NCBI GenBank assembly: GCA_902493835.1 | Contig: CABURG010000057.1 | Coordinates: forward strand, 1-9,740 | DNA length: 9,740 bases | Source: an uncultured Collinsella sp. | GTDB taxonomy: Bacteria; Actinomycetota; Coriobacteriia; Coriobacteriales; Coriobacteriaceae | Direction: 5' to 3' | Shown: positions 1 to 6,603 of the stretch, piece by piece | Layout of the letters: each line of letters opens with the position of its first letter | How positions within the stretch are numbered: position 1 is the stretch's first letter | The notes under the pieces: model-generated | What the model saw: the letters and a program-made list of their open reading frames with translations, nothing else | Databases searched by the model: none | Told to the model about the DNA's origin: nothing | Made by a program: the position numbers and the translations under genes

Positions 1-1
1 C

Positions 2-238
2 CGCGAGCGCATCCAGGTCTTCCAGGGCGACGTCATCCGCATGGCCGGCGCCGGTGCCCGCGAGACCTTCACCGTCCGCAAGATGTCCTTCGGTGTCGGT
101 GTTGAGCGTACCTTCCCGCTTCACAGCCCCAAGATCGCCAAGCTCGAGGTCGTTCGTCATGGTCGCGTCCGTCGCGCCAAGCTGTACTACCTCCGCGACA
201 AGGTGGGCAAGGCTGCTCGCATCCCCGAGAAGCGCTAA
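2..238 (+). CDS. rplS: Ribosomal protein L19 (bL19), 3' part of gene
   Basis: This is the C-terminal 78 codons of the large-subunit protein L19, which sits at the 30S-50S interface. The reading frame is open from base 2 and stops at TAA 236-238. The visible protein has the family core: a QGDVIR segment, then TVRKMSFGVGVERTFPLHSP and the basic tail HGRVRRAKLYYLRDKVGKAARI. The family is about 115 residues long, so roughly 35-40 N-terminal residues lie left of the window. Codons are strongly biased to C-ending forms, as in the other ribosomal genes here, which fits high expression. An intrinsic terminator follows directly, so this is the end of its transcription unit. The identification is secure; only the start is missing. 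Confidence 0.97.
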   Translation, partial: RERIQVFQGDVIRMAGAGARETFTVRKMSFGVGVERTFPLHSPKIAKLEVVRHGRVRRAKLYYLRDKVGKAARIPEKR

Positions 239-253
239 GAAGATCGCAGCGTC

Positions 254-302
254 TGTCCACTCGTTTGGACACAAGGGTCACCTTCGGGTGGCCCTTCTTT
301 TT
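254..302 (+). terminator. Intrinsic terminator after rplS, with a preceding small hairpin
   Basis: The main hairpin has arms at 273-282 and 287-296 (AAGGGTCACC / GGTGGCCCTT, one G-T wobble) around a TTCG tetraloop, followed by CTTTTT at 297-302. This is a textbook rho-independent terminator with an especially stable loop. Just upstream is a second, 6-bp hairpin (TGTCCA 254-259 / TGGACA 266-271). It has no T-tract of its own and may simply protect the 3' end or aid pausing. Confidence 0.93.
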
Positions 303-331
303 ATCTGATTTGCATGCAAGGAGGGCCTGGT

Positions 332-1120
332 ATGGCCAACATGACGAGCTCGGTTTCGGCATCGCAGGTTGCCGGTGAGTTGGCGAGCGCTACGTTTGAG
401 GAGATTCCCGCCCTCGTGGAGCATTATCGCGAGGACCCGCGCCAGCAGGTGATCAAGGCTTGTGAGCGCGCCCTCAAGCGCCATGCCAAAGAGCTTGCCG
501 AGCGCGAGCGCGTCAATGACATGTACGAGCTTATGCATGAGCTTGGCGGCGATGGGGTGGTCGTTGGTGTCGACGAGGTGGGTCGCGGATCGGTGGCCGG
601 TCCTTTGACGGTATGCGCCGTGTGCCTTCCCATGGAGCCGCGCGTCTGGGGTATCAACGATTCCAAAAAGCTCACGCCCGCGCGCCGCGAGCTGCTCTCG
701 GTGAAGATTGCCGAGGTGGCGACGGCGATCGGTTTTTGCCATATCGCGCCTAAGGATATCGATGAGATGGGCATGGCCCGTGCTATCCGTACCGCCGTTG
801 CGGGCGCCGTGGCCGATACGGGACTTGAACCCGACTGCGTTCTCATGGATGGCAACCCCTTGGGCGCCGTTCCTAACGAGCGCGATGTGGTGAAGGGCGA
901 TGCCAAGATCGCCTGCATCGCCGCGGCGTCCATCATGGCCAAGGTCACGCGTGACGAGATGATGGTCGAGTACGACGCCGAGTATCCCGAGTACCATCTG
1001 GCCGAGTCGAAGGGCTATGCGAGTCCCGAGCATATCGAGGCCATTCGCAAACATGGACTTTGTCCGCTGCACCGCGTGAGCTTTTGCGGAAACTTTCTGC
1101 AGACTGAGCGCCTTTTCTAG
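332..1120 (+). CDS. rnhB: Ribonuclease HII
   Basis: RNase HII cuts the RNA strand of RNA-DNA hybrids and nicks 5' of single ribonucleotides embedded in DNA, starting ribonucleotide excision repair. The 262-residue protein carries the DEVGRG motif at residues 81-86. The four metal-binding acids are placed as in the family: D81, E82, D173 (LMDGN) and D190 (KGD). The motif IAAASIMAKVTRD (196-208) and a KGY tyrosine at Y229, in the spacing expected for the residue that reads the RNA-DNA junction, are also present. Residues 1-72 form a helical N-terminal extension before the catalytic core, of the kind also present in Bacillus RnhB. I chose ATG 332 because AAGGAGG (318-324) lies 7 bases upstream; an in-frame ATG at 314 precedes that site and is unlikely. 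No convincing promoter is visible in the short gap after the rplS terminator, so expression may depend on a weak promoter or read-through. Confidence 0.96.
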   Translation: MANMTSSVSASQVAGELASATFEEIPALVEHYREDPRQQVIKACERALKRHAKELAERERVNDMYELMHELGGDGVVVGVDEVGRGSVAGPLTVCAVCLPMEPRVWGINDSKKLTPARRELLSVKIAEVATAIGFCHIAPKDIDEMGMARAIRTAVAGAVADTGLEPDCVLMDGNPLGAVPNERDVVKGDAKIACIAAASIMAKVTRDEMMVEYDAEYPEYHLAESKGYASPEHIEAIRKHGLCPLHRVSFCGNFLQTERLF

Positions 1121-1169
1121 GCCAATTGTGGAGATAGGGACCTTAAAGGTTCTATAAACCTGCTGGTAG

Positions 1170-1211
1170 CGGGCCGTATGCAACAGCATTGCTGCGTACG
1201 GCCCGTTTTTT
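1170..1211 (+). terminator. Strong intrinsic terminator after rnhB
   Basis: A long hairpin pairs 1170-1185 with 1190-1205 around a GCAT loop: 16 positions with one A-C mismatch and one T-G wobble, including nine perfect GC-rich base pairs (CGGGCCGTA / TACGGCCCG) at the base. It is followed by six Ts (1206-1211). There is no T-run on the other side, so it works only for + strand transcription. It separates rnhB from the yraN operon. Confidence 0.94.
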
Positions 1212-1309
1212 GTCGGCATTTGGTCAGCTTTTGGTTTGCTTCCGGTACTTACCCGCATGAAAGGTGCCCTCATCATCGGGGCAATGCAGTGTGCGGGAAA
1301 GGAGACCCC
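1212..1309 (+). other. Gap upstream of the yraN operon; no clear promoter
   Basis: These 98 bases lie between the rnhB terminator and yraN. A promoter for the five-gene operon would be expected here. TTGG-type hexamers occur near 1220 and 1231, but neither has a convincing -10 box at the right distance. The only clear signal is the ribosome binding site AAAGGAGA at 1298-1305. The reading frame extends upstream to ATG 1178, but that codon lies inside the terminator hairpin and the extra segment is not part of the YraN family. Confidence 0.4.
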
Positions 1310-1795
1310 ATGAGTGCCGCAAGCAAAAAGAGCAAGACGCAGCAGCTCAAGGAGCGTTGGGAAAACGGCGAGCTCGACTCTGGGGCGATGACGCCCGAGT
1401 TTATCAAGGGACTCAGTCCCCGCGAGCTGGGCATGCTGGGCGAGCTGATCACCATCGACTACTTTAACGAGCGCGGCTACACCTTGCTGGAGCAGGGCTA
1501 TCGTTGCACCGAGGGCGAGGCCGATCTGGTGCTGCTCGATGAGCTCGACGATGTCGTGGTAATGGCCGAGGTCAAGACCAGACGCGTTGCACTGGATTGC
1601 AGCACGAGGGTCTTTCCGGAGGAGGCCGTGGACGCCCAAAAGCAACGCCGCTACCGCCGCATCGCAAGTTGCTATCTCATGGAGCATTATCCGCTCAAGG
1701 CGATTCGCTTCGATGCCGTGGGTGTCACCATCCGCGGCGGGCATATCGCCGAGATCGAGCACCAGTACAACGCGTTCGATTGGCAGGTGTCGTGA
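1310..1795 (+). CDS. yraN: YraN family protein (UPF0102), nuclease-like fold
   Basis: A 161-residue protein of the YraN/UPF0102 family, whose fold is related to PD-(D/E)XK nucleases and Holliday junction resolvases; its cellular role is not established. Family landmarks are LGMLGELITIDYF (40-52), a GEADLV motif with E70 and D72, and AEVKTR with E87 and K89. These acids and the lysine match the nuclease-type active site. The PEEAVDAQKQRR segment (103-114) is the usual basic helix after it. The family is usually about 120 residues long; here some 35 extra residues precede the core, starting with a lysine-rich stretch. ATG 1310 is chosen because AAAGGAGA (1298-1305) sits just upstream. Its stop codon overlaps the comM start by one base (TGATG at 1793-1797), so the two are translationally coupled. 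Association with comM and dprA suggests a DNA-processing role, which is inference. Confidence 0.9.
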   Translation: MSAASKKSKTQQLKERWENGELDSGAMTPEFIKGLSPRELGMLGELITIDYFNERGYTLLEQGYRCTEGEADLVLLDELDDVVVMAEVKTRRVALDCSTRVFPEEAVDAQKQRRYRRIASCYLMEHYPLKAIRFDAVGVTIRGGHIAEIEHQYNAFDWQVS

Positions 1796-3318
1796 TGGCG
1801 TTCGAGACGTTTGCCGTTCACGCGGCCTGCATCCGCGGCGTCGAGGCGATTCCCGTCACGGTCGAGGTCTCGCTTGCCGGTGGCGTTCCGGGCATTCAGA
1901 TGCTCGGTATTCCGAGTATGGAGGTGATGGAGTCACGCGGTCGTATTCGCTGCGCGATGCGCTCCGCCGGGTTCGAGATCCCACGCTCGGGCATTACGGT
2001 CAACCTGGCGCCCGGCGATATTCGCAAGACCGGTAGCGGCTTTGATCTGCCCATCGCCATCGCGGTTCTGGCGGCCGATGGACAGATTCCCCGTGACAAC
2101 CTCGATCGCTGCCTTATCGCCGGCGAGCTCGGCTTGGACGGTACGGTGCTTCCCGTCAAGGGCGAGGTGGCGTTTCAGCTGCTGGCTCGCGACATGGGGC
2201 TGTCTTTTATCGCCGGCAGGTCAGACCAGCATGTGCCACTCGCGGGCGTGGATTGTGGATTCATCGATCATTTGTCTCAGCTTGCCCATGGCATGGGCGA
2301 TGCCGCGCGGCACTACTTGGATTCCGAGGGCGTCGAGGCGACCTTTGAGCCCGAGCTCGACTATGCCGACGTACTGGGGCAGGAGGTCGCCAAGCGCGGC
2401 ATGGCGCTTGCGGCGGCAGGAGAACTCGGCTTGCTCATGATCGGGTCCCCGGGATCGGGCAAGACGATGCTCGCGCGTCGTATGACCGGCATCCTGCCCG
2501 AGCTTTCCGTTGAGGATCAACAGGAGGCGCTGTGCATCCATTCGGTTTTGGGCGAGAACATTGATGGTTTGTTGGCGGGGCACCGGCCCTTCCGCAGTCC
2601 CCATCACAGTATTTCGACCGCAGGCCTTATCGGCGGTGGGCGCCCGGTGCACCCGGGTGAGATCAGCCTTGCTCATGGCGGCGTGCTATTTTTGGACGAG
2701 CTTGCCGAGTTTCCCACGGGTGTGCTGCAGACGCTGCGTCAGCCCATCGAACGCGGCTACGTCAGGATCGTACGCGTCGATGGGGCCTTTACCTTCCCGT
2801 CGCGCTTTCAGCTGCTGGCTGCGAGCAATCCCTGCCCCTGCGGCTTTTTGGGCGATCGCGAGGTGCCGTGTCGCTGCTCGGCGGCGATGGTCGAGCGCTA
2901 TCGGTCTAAACTGCGCGGTCCTTTGGCCGACCGTATCGACATGATGATCGATGTGACCCGTCCCGACCCCCAAGTGATTATCGAGGGCGCGGAGGGTATG
3001 TCGTCGGCCGAGTTACGTGACTACGTTGTGCGCGGTCGCGCCTTTCGCGCCTGGCGCGAGTCCCGTATGGACGATGCGGATGCCGAGGCCGAGGATGACG
3101 AGACACGGTCCATTGACGGCGTCGTTTCGACCTTTGAGCTCGATGATGCGGCGGAGAAGTGTGTGCTCGGTCTGTCCAAACGCACGCATCTCACGGGCCG
3201 CGGCATCGTGCGCCTGGTGCGTATCGCGCGTACAATCGCCGACGTCGCCGAGAGCGAGCAAGTGACGCAGGATCACGTACTCGAGGCGGCGATGTACCAG
3301 GGAAGGAGGGACCAATGA
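1795..3318 (+). CDS. comM: ComM/YifB family AAA+ ATPase (Mg-chelatase-like)
   Basis: A 507-residue protein of the YifB/ComM family, close to the usual ~505 residues. ComM is a hexameric helicase that promotes branch migration of recombining single-stranded DNA during natural transformation in Gram-negative species; in Gram-positives the role is less tested. Domain order: an N-terminal ChlI-like domain (about 20-150), an AAA+ Mg-chelatase domain (about 195-400) and a C-terminal helical domain (about 405-505). Visible motifs are Walker A GSPGSGKT (217-224), Walker B GVLFLDEL with D301 and E302, sensor N345, and the GPLADRID region (375-382) that carries a conserved arginine. Four cysteines (347, 349, 359, 361) form the CPCG...CRC cluster usual in the family. 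An acidic stretch (426-437) links to the C-terminal part. The start is ATG 1795, overlapping the yraN stop. Despite the Mg-chelatase name in databases, no chlorophyll-type role is implied. Confidence 0.95.
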   Translation: MAFETFAVHAACIRGVEAIPVTVEVSLAGGVPGIQMLGIPSMEVMESRGRIRCAMRSAGFEIPRSGITVNLAPGDIRKTGSGFDLPIAIAVLAADGQIPRDNLDRCLIAGELGLDGTVLPVKGEVAFQLLARDMGLSFIAGRSDQHVPLAGVDCGFIDHLSQLAHGMGDAARHYLDSEGVEATFEPELDYADVLGQEVAKRGMALAAAGELGLLMIGSPGSGKTMLARRMTGILPELSVEDQQEALCIHSVLGENIDGLLAGHRPFRSPHHSISTAGLIGGGRPVHPGEISLAHGGVLFLDELAEFPTGVLQTLRQPIERGYVRIVRVDGAFTFPSRFQLLAASNPCPCGFLGDREVPCRCSAAMVERYRSKLRGPLADRIDMMIDVTRPDPQVIIEGAEGMSSAELRDYVVRGRAFRAWRESRMDDADAEAEDDETRSIDGVVSTFELDDAAEKCVLGLSKRTHLTGRGIVRLVRIARTIADVAESEQVTQDHVLEAAMYQGRRDQ

Positions 3319-4250
3319 TGGCCGAGGGAACCTTCGAGCTGCATCCAGGCGATGCGTTGTATCCCGAGACCGTTTTGGAGCTTTCTGATATACCCCAGAC
3401 GCTTTATGTGCGCGGCAACCCCGAGGTGCTTTCGACGCCCGCACTCTCCATCATCGGCGCGCGCAAGGCCTCGCCGTATGGTCTTGCCGTGGCAGAGCTT
3501 GCGGCAAAGGTGGCGATCGAGGCGGGAGTGACGGTTGTTTCGGGCGGCGCGGTCGGTTGTGACCAGGCCTCGGGTTGGGCTGCGGTCAACGCCGGCGGCA
3601 AACACGTCGTGGTGCTGGGGACGGGCGCCGACGTGGTCTATCCGCGTTCGAGCGCGGGGCTTATTACTCGCACGCTCGATACGGGTGGCGCGGTCGTGTC
3701 GATCTCTCCGTGGGGCATGGGTCCGCGCAAGTTCGCCTTTCCGCGCCGCAATCGAGTGATCGCGGCCCTGTCGCAAGCCCTCTTTGTATCCGAGGCGGGT
3801 ATGCCTTCTGGGACGTTTTCTACAGCCGAGGCTGCTATGGATTTGGGGCGCGAACTTCTTGCCGTGCCGGGGTCGATCCTATCGCCCGAGTCGCGTGGCA
3901 CGAATTACCTCATTGCGAACGGTGCCTGCTGCATCGTCGACGAGGAATCTATCGAGATGGCTATCTCACGCATCTACGGAACCCTGCGCTACTCGCGCCC
4001 CGATGCTCCCGGCATTGCCGACCTGGATCCAACGCAGCAGACCGTGATGCATGCGCTCATTGCCTCTCCGCTCAAGGTCGACGACATCGCGGCGCTCGTC
4101 TCGCTCGATGCTGTCGGCGTACTCAAACTCTTGGGTTCGCTTGAACTCGAGGGCCTTATCGAGCGCATGATGGATGGAAGGTATGCGCCCTCCAAGTTTG
4201 CCCTTCACGCCCAGACGCCCTTCGGTCACAATGGAAAACATGTCAATTAG
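3315..4250 (+). CDS. dprA: DNA processing protein DprA (Smf)
   Basis: DprA binds incoming single-stranded DNA in the cytoplasm and loads RecA on it during natural transformation. The 311-residue protein has the Rossmann-like core: IIGARKASPYG (46-56), VSGGAVGCDQ (75-84), VVLGTGADVVYP (99-110), FPRRNRVIAALS (142-153), SGTFSTAEAA (165-174), the AVPG segment (183-186) and NYLIANGA (197-204). The second motif differs from the common SGLARGID form but keeps glycine and aspartate. A C-terminal winged-helix domain follows (about 238-295). The N-terminal SAM-like domain found in many DprA proteins is missing; the protein begins only about 20 residues before the core. AAGGAGG at 3303-3309 serves either ATG 3315 (4-base ATGA overlap with comM) or ATG 3318 (one-base overlap, spacing of 8). 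I cannot separate these two starts. Competence genes in this position are common also in species not known to be transformable. Confidence 0.95.
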   Translation: MMAEGTFELHPGDALYPETVLELSDIPQTLYVRGNPEVLSTPALSIIGARKASPYGLAVAELAAKVAIEAGVTVVSGGAVGCDQASGWAAVNAGGKHVVVLGTGADVVYPRSSAGLITRTLDTGGAVVSISPWGMGPRKFAFPRRNRVIAALSQALFVSEAGMPSGTFSTAEAAMDLGRELLAVPGSILSPESRGTNYLIANGACCIVDEESIEMAISRIYGTLRYSRPDAPGIADLDPTQQTVMHALIASPLKVDDIAALVSLDAVGVLKLLGSLELEGLIERMMDGRYAPSKFALHAQTPFGHNGKHVN

Positions 4251-4264
4251 AAAGGTGTTTGCAG

Positions 4265-5602
4265 ATGCTGTTTGATCAGGTGACGGTTATCGGTGGCGGT
4301 CTGGCAGGATCGGAATGCGCGATTCAGCTGGCAGATCGCGGGTTTGCCGTAAAGCTGTGCGAGATGCGCCCGCAGGTGAGCTCCCCGGCCCACCATACCG
4401 ATCACCTGGCCGAGCTCGTCTGCTCCAATTCGTTTAAATCGACCCGTCCAGATTCCGCTGCTGGCCTACTAAAAGCCGAGCTCGAGCGTATGGGTTCGGT
4501 GCTGCTCGATTGTGCCCATCGCGCGGCCGTTCCTGCCGGCGGCGCCCTGGCGGTCGACCGCGTTAAGTTTTCCGAGCTCGTCGAGGCCGAGGTCGCCTCT
4601 CGCCCCAATATCGAGATTGTTCACGGCGAGGTCACGCAGATCCCCGAGGGTCATGTGGTTATCGCCGCGGGCCCCCTATGCTCGCCGGCATTGAGCGAGG
4701 AGGTCATGAAGCTTGTCGGTGGTGACGCCCTGGCGTTCTTTGACGCGGCCGCCCCGATTGTCGATGCCTCGACGCTCGATATGGACGTGCTGTTCTCGCA
4801 GTCGCGCTACGAGGAGCAGGGGAGTGGCGACTATCTCAATGCCCCGCTCAACAAGCAAGAGTACGAGGCCTTTATCGAGGCGCTCACCACGGCCGATCGC
4901 GTGGTGCTCAAGGATTTTGAGGGCGGGGACCTGTTCCAGGCCTGTCAGCCTGCCGAGGAGGTTGCGCGCACGGGCAAGGATGCCATCCGCTTTGGTGCCA
5001 TGAAGCCCGTCGGGCTCACCGACCCGCGCACCGGTCGCCGTCCCTGGGCGGCAATTCAGCTGCGCGCCGAGAACAAGGAGAAGACGGCCTATAACCTGGT
5101 TGGCTTCCAGACCAACTTGACCTTTGGCGAGCAGAAGCGCGTCTTCCATATGGTGCCAGGCCTGGAGAACGCCGAGTTCTTCCGCTACGGTGTCATGCAC
5201 CGCAATACCTTTGTCGACGCCCCGCACGTGCTCGATGGCACCTTTGCCGTGCCCGGTACCGGCGTGCGCCTGGCCGGTCAGATCACCGGCACCGAGGGGT
5301 ACATGGAAGCCGTGGCGACCGGTCTGCTCGCGGCGCTCAACACCTATGCCGAGGCTATCGGTGCCGCGGGCGTCGAGTTGCCGCGTGTGGGCGCCCTGGG
5401 TGCGCTCGTGGGCTATGCGACCGATCCTGCCACCGTGGGCTATCAGCCTATGCATGTCAACTTTGGCCTGGTGCCGCCGCTCGAGGACGGTAAGCGTCGC
5501 AGCAAGCGCGACCGCTACCAGGCCTATGCGGACCGTGCGCTCGAGGCCCTCGATGCCTATCTGGCCACTCGCCCCGATCTGTTTGGAGGCGACCGGTCAT
5601 AG
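4265..5602 (+). CDS. trmFO: Methylenetetrahydrofolate-tRNA-(uracil-5-)-methyltransferase TrmFO
   Basis: TrmFO is an FAD enzyme that makes 5-methyluridine at position 54 of the tRNA T-loop, using 5,10-methylenetetrahydrofolate rather than S-adenosylmethionine. The 445-residue protein matches the family length (about 435-445). An N-terminal dinucleotide-binding motif VIGGGLAGSE lies at residues 8-17. C53 (in LVCSNS) and C227 (in FQACQP) correspond to the two catalytic cysteines, 53 and 226, of the Bacillus enzyme. YLNAPLNKQEYEAF (190-203), GFQTNLTF (280-287) and GQITGTEGYMEA (338-349) are further family blocks. ATG 4265 is preferred: AAAGG at 4251-4255 is 9 bases upstream, while the in-frame TTG 4259 would be only 3 bases away. 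The gene follows dprA after 14 bases; its TAG stop (5600-5602) overlaps the proposed xerC start. Older databases call it Gid. Confidence 0.97.
   Translation: MLFDQVTVIGGGLAGSECAIQLADRGFAVKLCEMRPQVSSPAHHTDHLAELVCSNSFKSTRPDSAAGLLKAELERMGSVLLDCAHRAAVPAGGALAVDRVKFSELVEAEVASRPNIEIVHGEVTQIPEGHVVIAAGPLCSPALSEEVMKLVGGDALAFFDAAAPIVDASTLDMDVLFSQSRYEEQGSGDYLNAPLNKQEYEAFIEALTTADRVVLKDFEGGDLFQACQPAEEVARTGKDAIRFGAMKPVGLTDPRTGRRPWAAIQLRAENKEKTAYNLVGFQTNLTFGEQKRVFHMVPGLENAEFFRYGVMHRNTFVDAPHVLDGTFAVPGTGVRLAGQITGTEGYMEAVATGLLAALNTYAEAIGAAGVELPRVGALGALVGYATDPATVGYQPMHVNFGLVPPLEDGKRRSKRDRYQAYADRALEALDAYLATRPDLFGGDRS
5585..5589 (+). promoter_or_regulatory. Ribosome binding site pointing to a non-standard xerC start
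   Basis: GGAGG lies inside the last codons of trmFO. Nine bases downstream is ATA 5599, whose last two bases are the first two of the trmFO TAG stop. The site is too far (87 bases) from the first conventional start codon, GTG 5677, so it argues for initiation at 5599. Confidence 0.6.
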
Positions 5603-6519
5603 CCTTTGACCTGTACGACACCGTCGACTCGTTTATCGCCTATATCGCACGTGTCGAGGGACTTTCTCCCAACACGGTGACGGCCTATGGCTCGAGGCTA
5701 GAGCGCTTTGCCGCCTGGTGCGAGCGCGAGGATATCGATGCTTTCGCTGCCGACGTGCGCATCATTCGTCGCTATCTTGCCGAGCTTTCGCGTGAGCAGG
5801 TGGCTCCCCGAACGCTTGCGGCGCACCTGTCGGCTATCCGATCTCTCTATCGCTGGATGGCTGCCGAGGGGATTGTCGAGGGCGATGCGGTCTCGGCGAT
5901 CGCATCGCCCAAGCTGCCGCGTGACCTGCCGGGCGTCCTTACGACCAAGCAGGTCGAGGCGCTGCTCAAGACGCCTGATACCTCGACACCCGCGGGACTG
6001 CGCGATGCTGCGATGCTCGAGCTGCTCTATGCATCCGGCGCCCGTATCTCTGAGCTCGCAGCACTCAATGTGGAGTCCATCGCTTGGTCCGAACGCACGT
6101 TGCGCCTGTGGGGCAAGGGGAGCAAAGAACGTATCGTCCCTCTGTATCGTCGTGCGCTCGAGGTGACGCGTCTCTATATTGAGGAGGGGAGGCCGGAGTT
6201 GCTCGCTCAGGCAAAGCGCCGTGACCTCGCTACCGGGCCGCATCCGCTGCTTATATCGACGCGCGGCAATCGCATGAGCTCCGCCATGCTCAGGCGGCGG
6301 TTCCATACGCTGGCGACGCTCGCCGGCATTCCGGCCGACATCGCTCCGCATGCGATGCGCCATACCTTTGCGACCGACTTGCTCGAGGGCGGTGCGGACC
6401 TGCGCTCGGTTCAAGAGTTGCTGGGTCATGCGAGCCTGTCTACAACGCAGATTTACACGCATCTCATGCCCGATCGGCTCAAACGTGCCGTGGCTCAAGC
6501 CCATCCCCGCGGCGAATAG
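5599..6519 (+). CDS. xerC: Tyrosine recombinase XerC/XerD type
   Basis: A tyrosine recombinase that resolves chromosome dimers at dif. With initiation at 5599 it has 306 residues, the normal Xer length. An N-terminal SAM-like core-binding domain (about 5-90) precedes the catalytic domain. The catalytic set is complete: R149 (GARISEL), K173 (GKGSKERIVPL), H251 and R254 (HAMRHTFATDLL), H277 (LLGHASLSTTQ) and Y286 (IYTHL). These match E. coli XerD R148, K172, H244, R247, H270 and Y279 closely, including the N-terminal distance to the first arginine. There is no ATG, GTG or TTG in frame between the upstream stop (5491-5493) and GTG 5677. Starting at GTG 5677 gives 280 residues and removes the first helix, although the upstream frame reads like Xer protein (TVDSFIAYIARVEGLSPNT). 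I therefore propose ATA 5599; CTG 5611 is an alternative, and a sequencing or strain mutation of ATG is possible. The XerC name follows its place after trmFO, as in Bacillus. Confidence 0.93.
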   Translation: MAFDLYDTVDSFIAYIARVEGLSPNTVTAYGSRLERFAAWCEREDIDAFAADVRIIRRYLAELSREQVAPRTLAAHLSAIRSLYRWMAAEGIVEGDAVSAIASPKLPRDLPGVLTTKQVEALLKTPDTSTPAGLRDAAMLELLYASGARISELAALNVESIAWSERTLRLWGKGSKERIVPLYRRALEVTRLYIEEGRPELLAQAKRRDLATGPHPLLISTRGNRMSSAMLRRRFHTLATLAGIPADIAPHAMRHTFATDLLEGGADLRSVQELLGHASLSTTQIYTHLMPDRLKRAVAQAHPRGE

Positions 6520-6536
6520 TGGCTGGGACGTCCCGC

Positions 6537-6559
6537 ACCACACTCAGGTGTGTGGTTTT
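6537..6559 (+). terminator. Weak intrinsic terminator after xerC
   Basis: A 7-bp perfect hairpin (ACCACAC 6537-6543 / GTGTGGT 6550-6556) with a 6-base loop is followed by only four Ts (6556-6559) before G. It starts 18 bases after the xerC stop. The short T-run suggests incomplete termination, so some transcripts may continue into rpsB. Confidence 0.65.
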
Positions 6560-6568
6560 GATTGCGGG

Positions 6569-6597
6569 TTGGCAGGAAGATGCATTCCTGCTATCAT
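6569..6597 (+). promoter_or_regulatory. Sigma-70 type promoter for rpsB-tsf
   Basis: TTGGCA (6569-6574) and TATCAT (6592-6597) each match the consensus at five of six positions and are separated by the ideal 17 bases. Transcription should begin near 6603-6605, leaving a leader of about 135 bases before rpsB. This is the best promoter in the window and fits the high expression expected of rpsB and tsf. Confidence 0.8.
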
Positions 6598-6603
6598 TCA
6601 TCG

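Noticed and set aside
1121..1211. Possible T-box or other riboswitch before the rnhB terminator (the GCTGGTAGCGGG segment loosely recalls a T-box)
   Set aside because: The conserved T-box sequence is not present, there is no specifier stem, and the gene downstream, yraN, is not an aminoacyl-tRNA or amino acid gene. A plain terminator explains it.
1178..1309. Upstream extension of yraN to ATG 1178
   Set aside because: This start lies within the terminator hairpin, has no ribosome binding site, and adds 44 residues with no family similarity, while ATG 1310 has a good site.
278..1762. Long open frame on the minus strand (494 codons) across rnhB and yraN
   Set aside because: It runs antisense through two clear genes and two terminators, has no ribosome binding site and its protein resembles no family I know. 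Long antisense frames are common in GC-rich genes with strong third-position bias.
4676..5455. Minus-strand frame of 259 codons inside trmFO
   Set aside because: It lies wholly within an unambiguous trmFO gene and shows no recognisable motif or start signal.
5599..6519. xerC as an integrase of a mobile element
   Set aside because: Length, motif set and operon position after trmFO match housekeeping XerC/D. There are no tRNA, direct repeats, excisionase or phage genes nearby.
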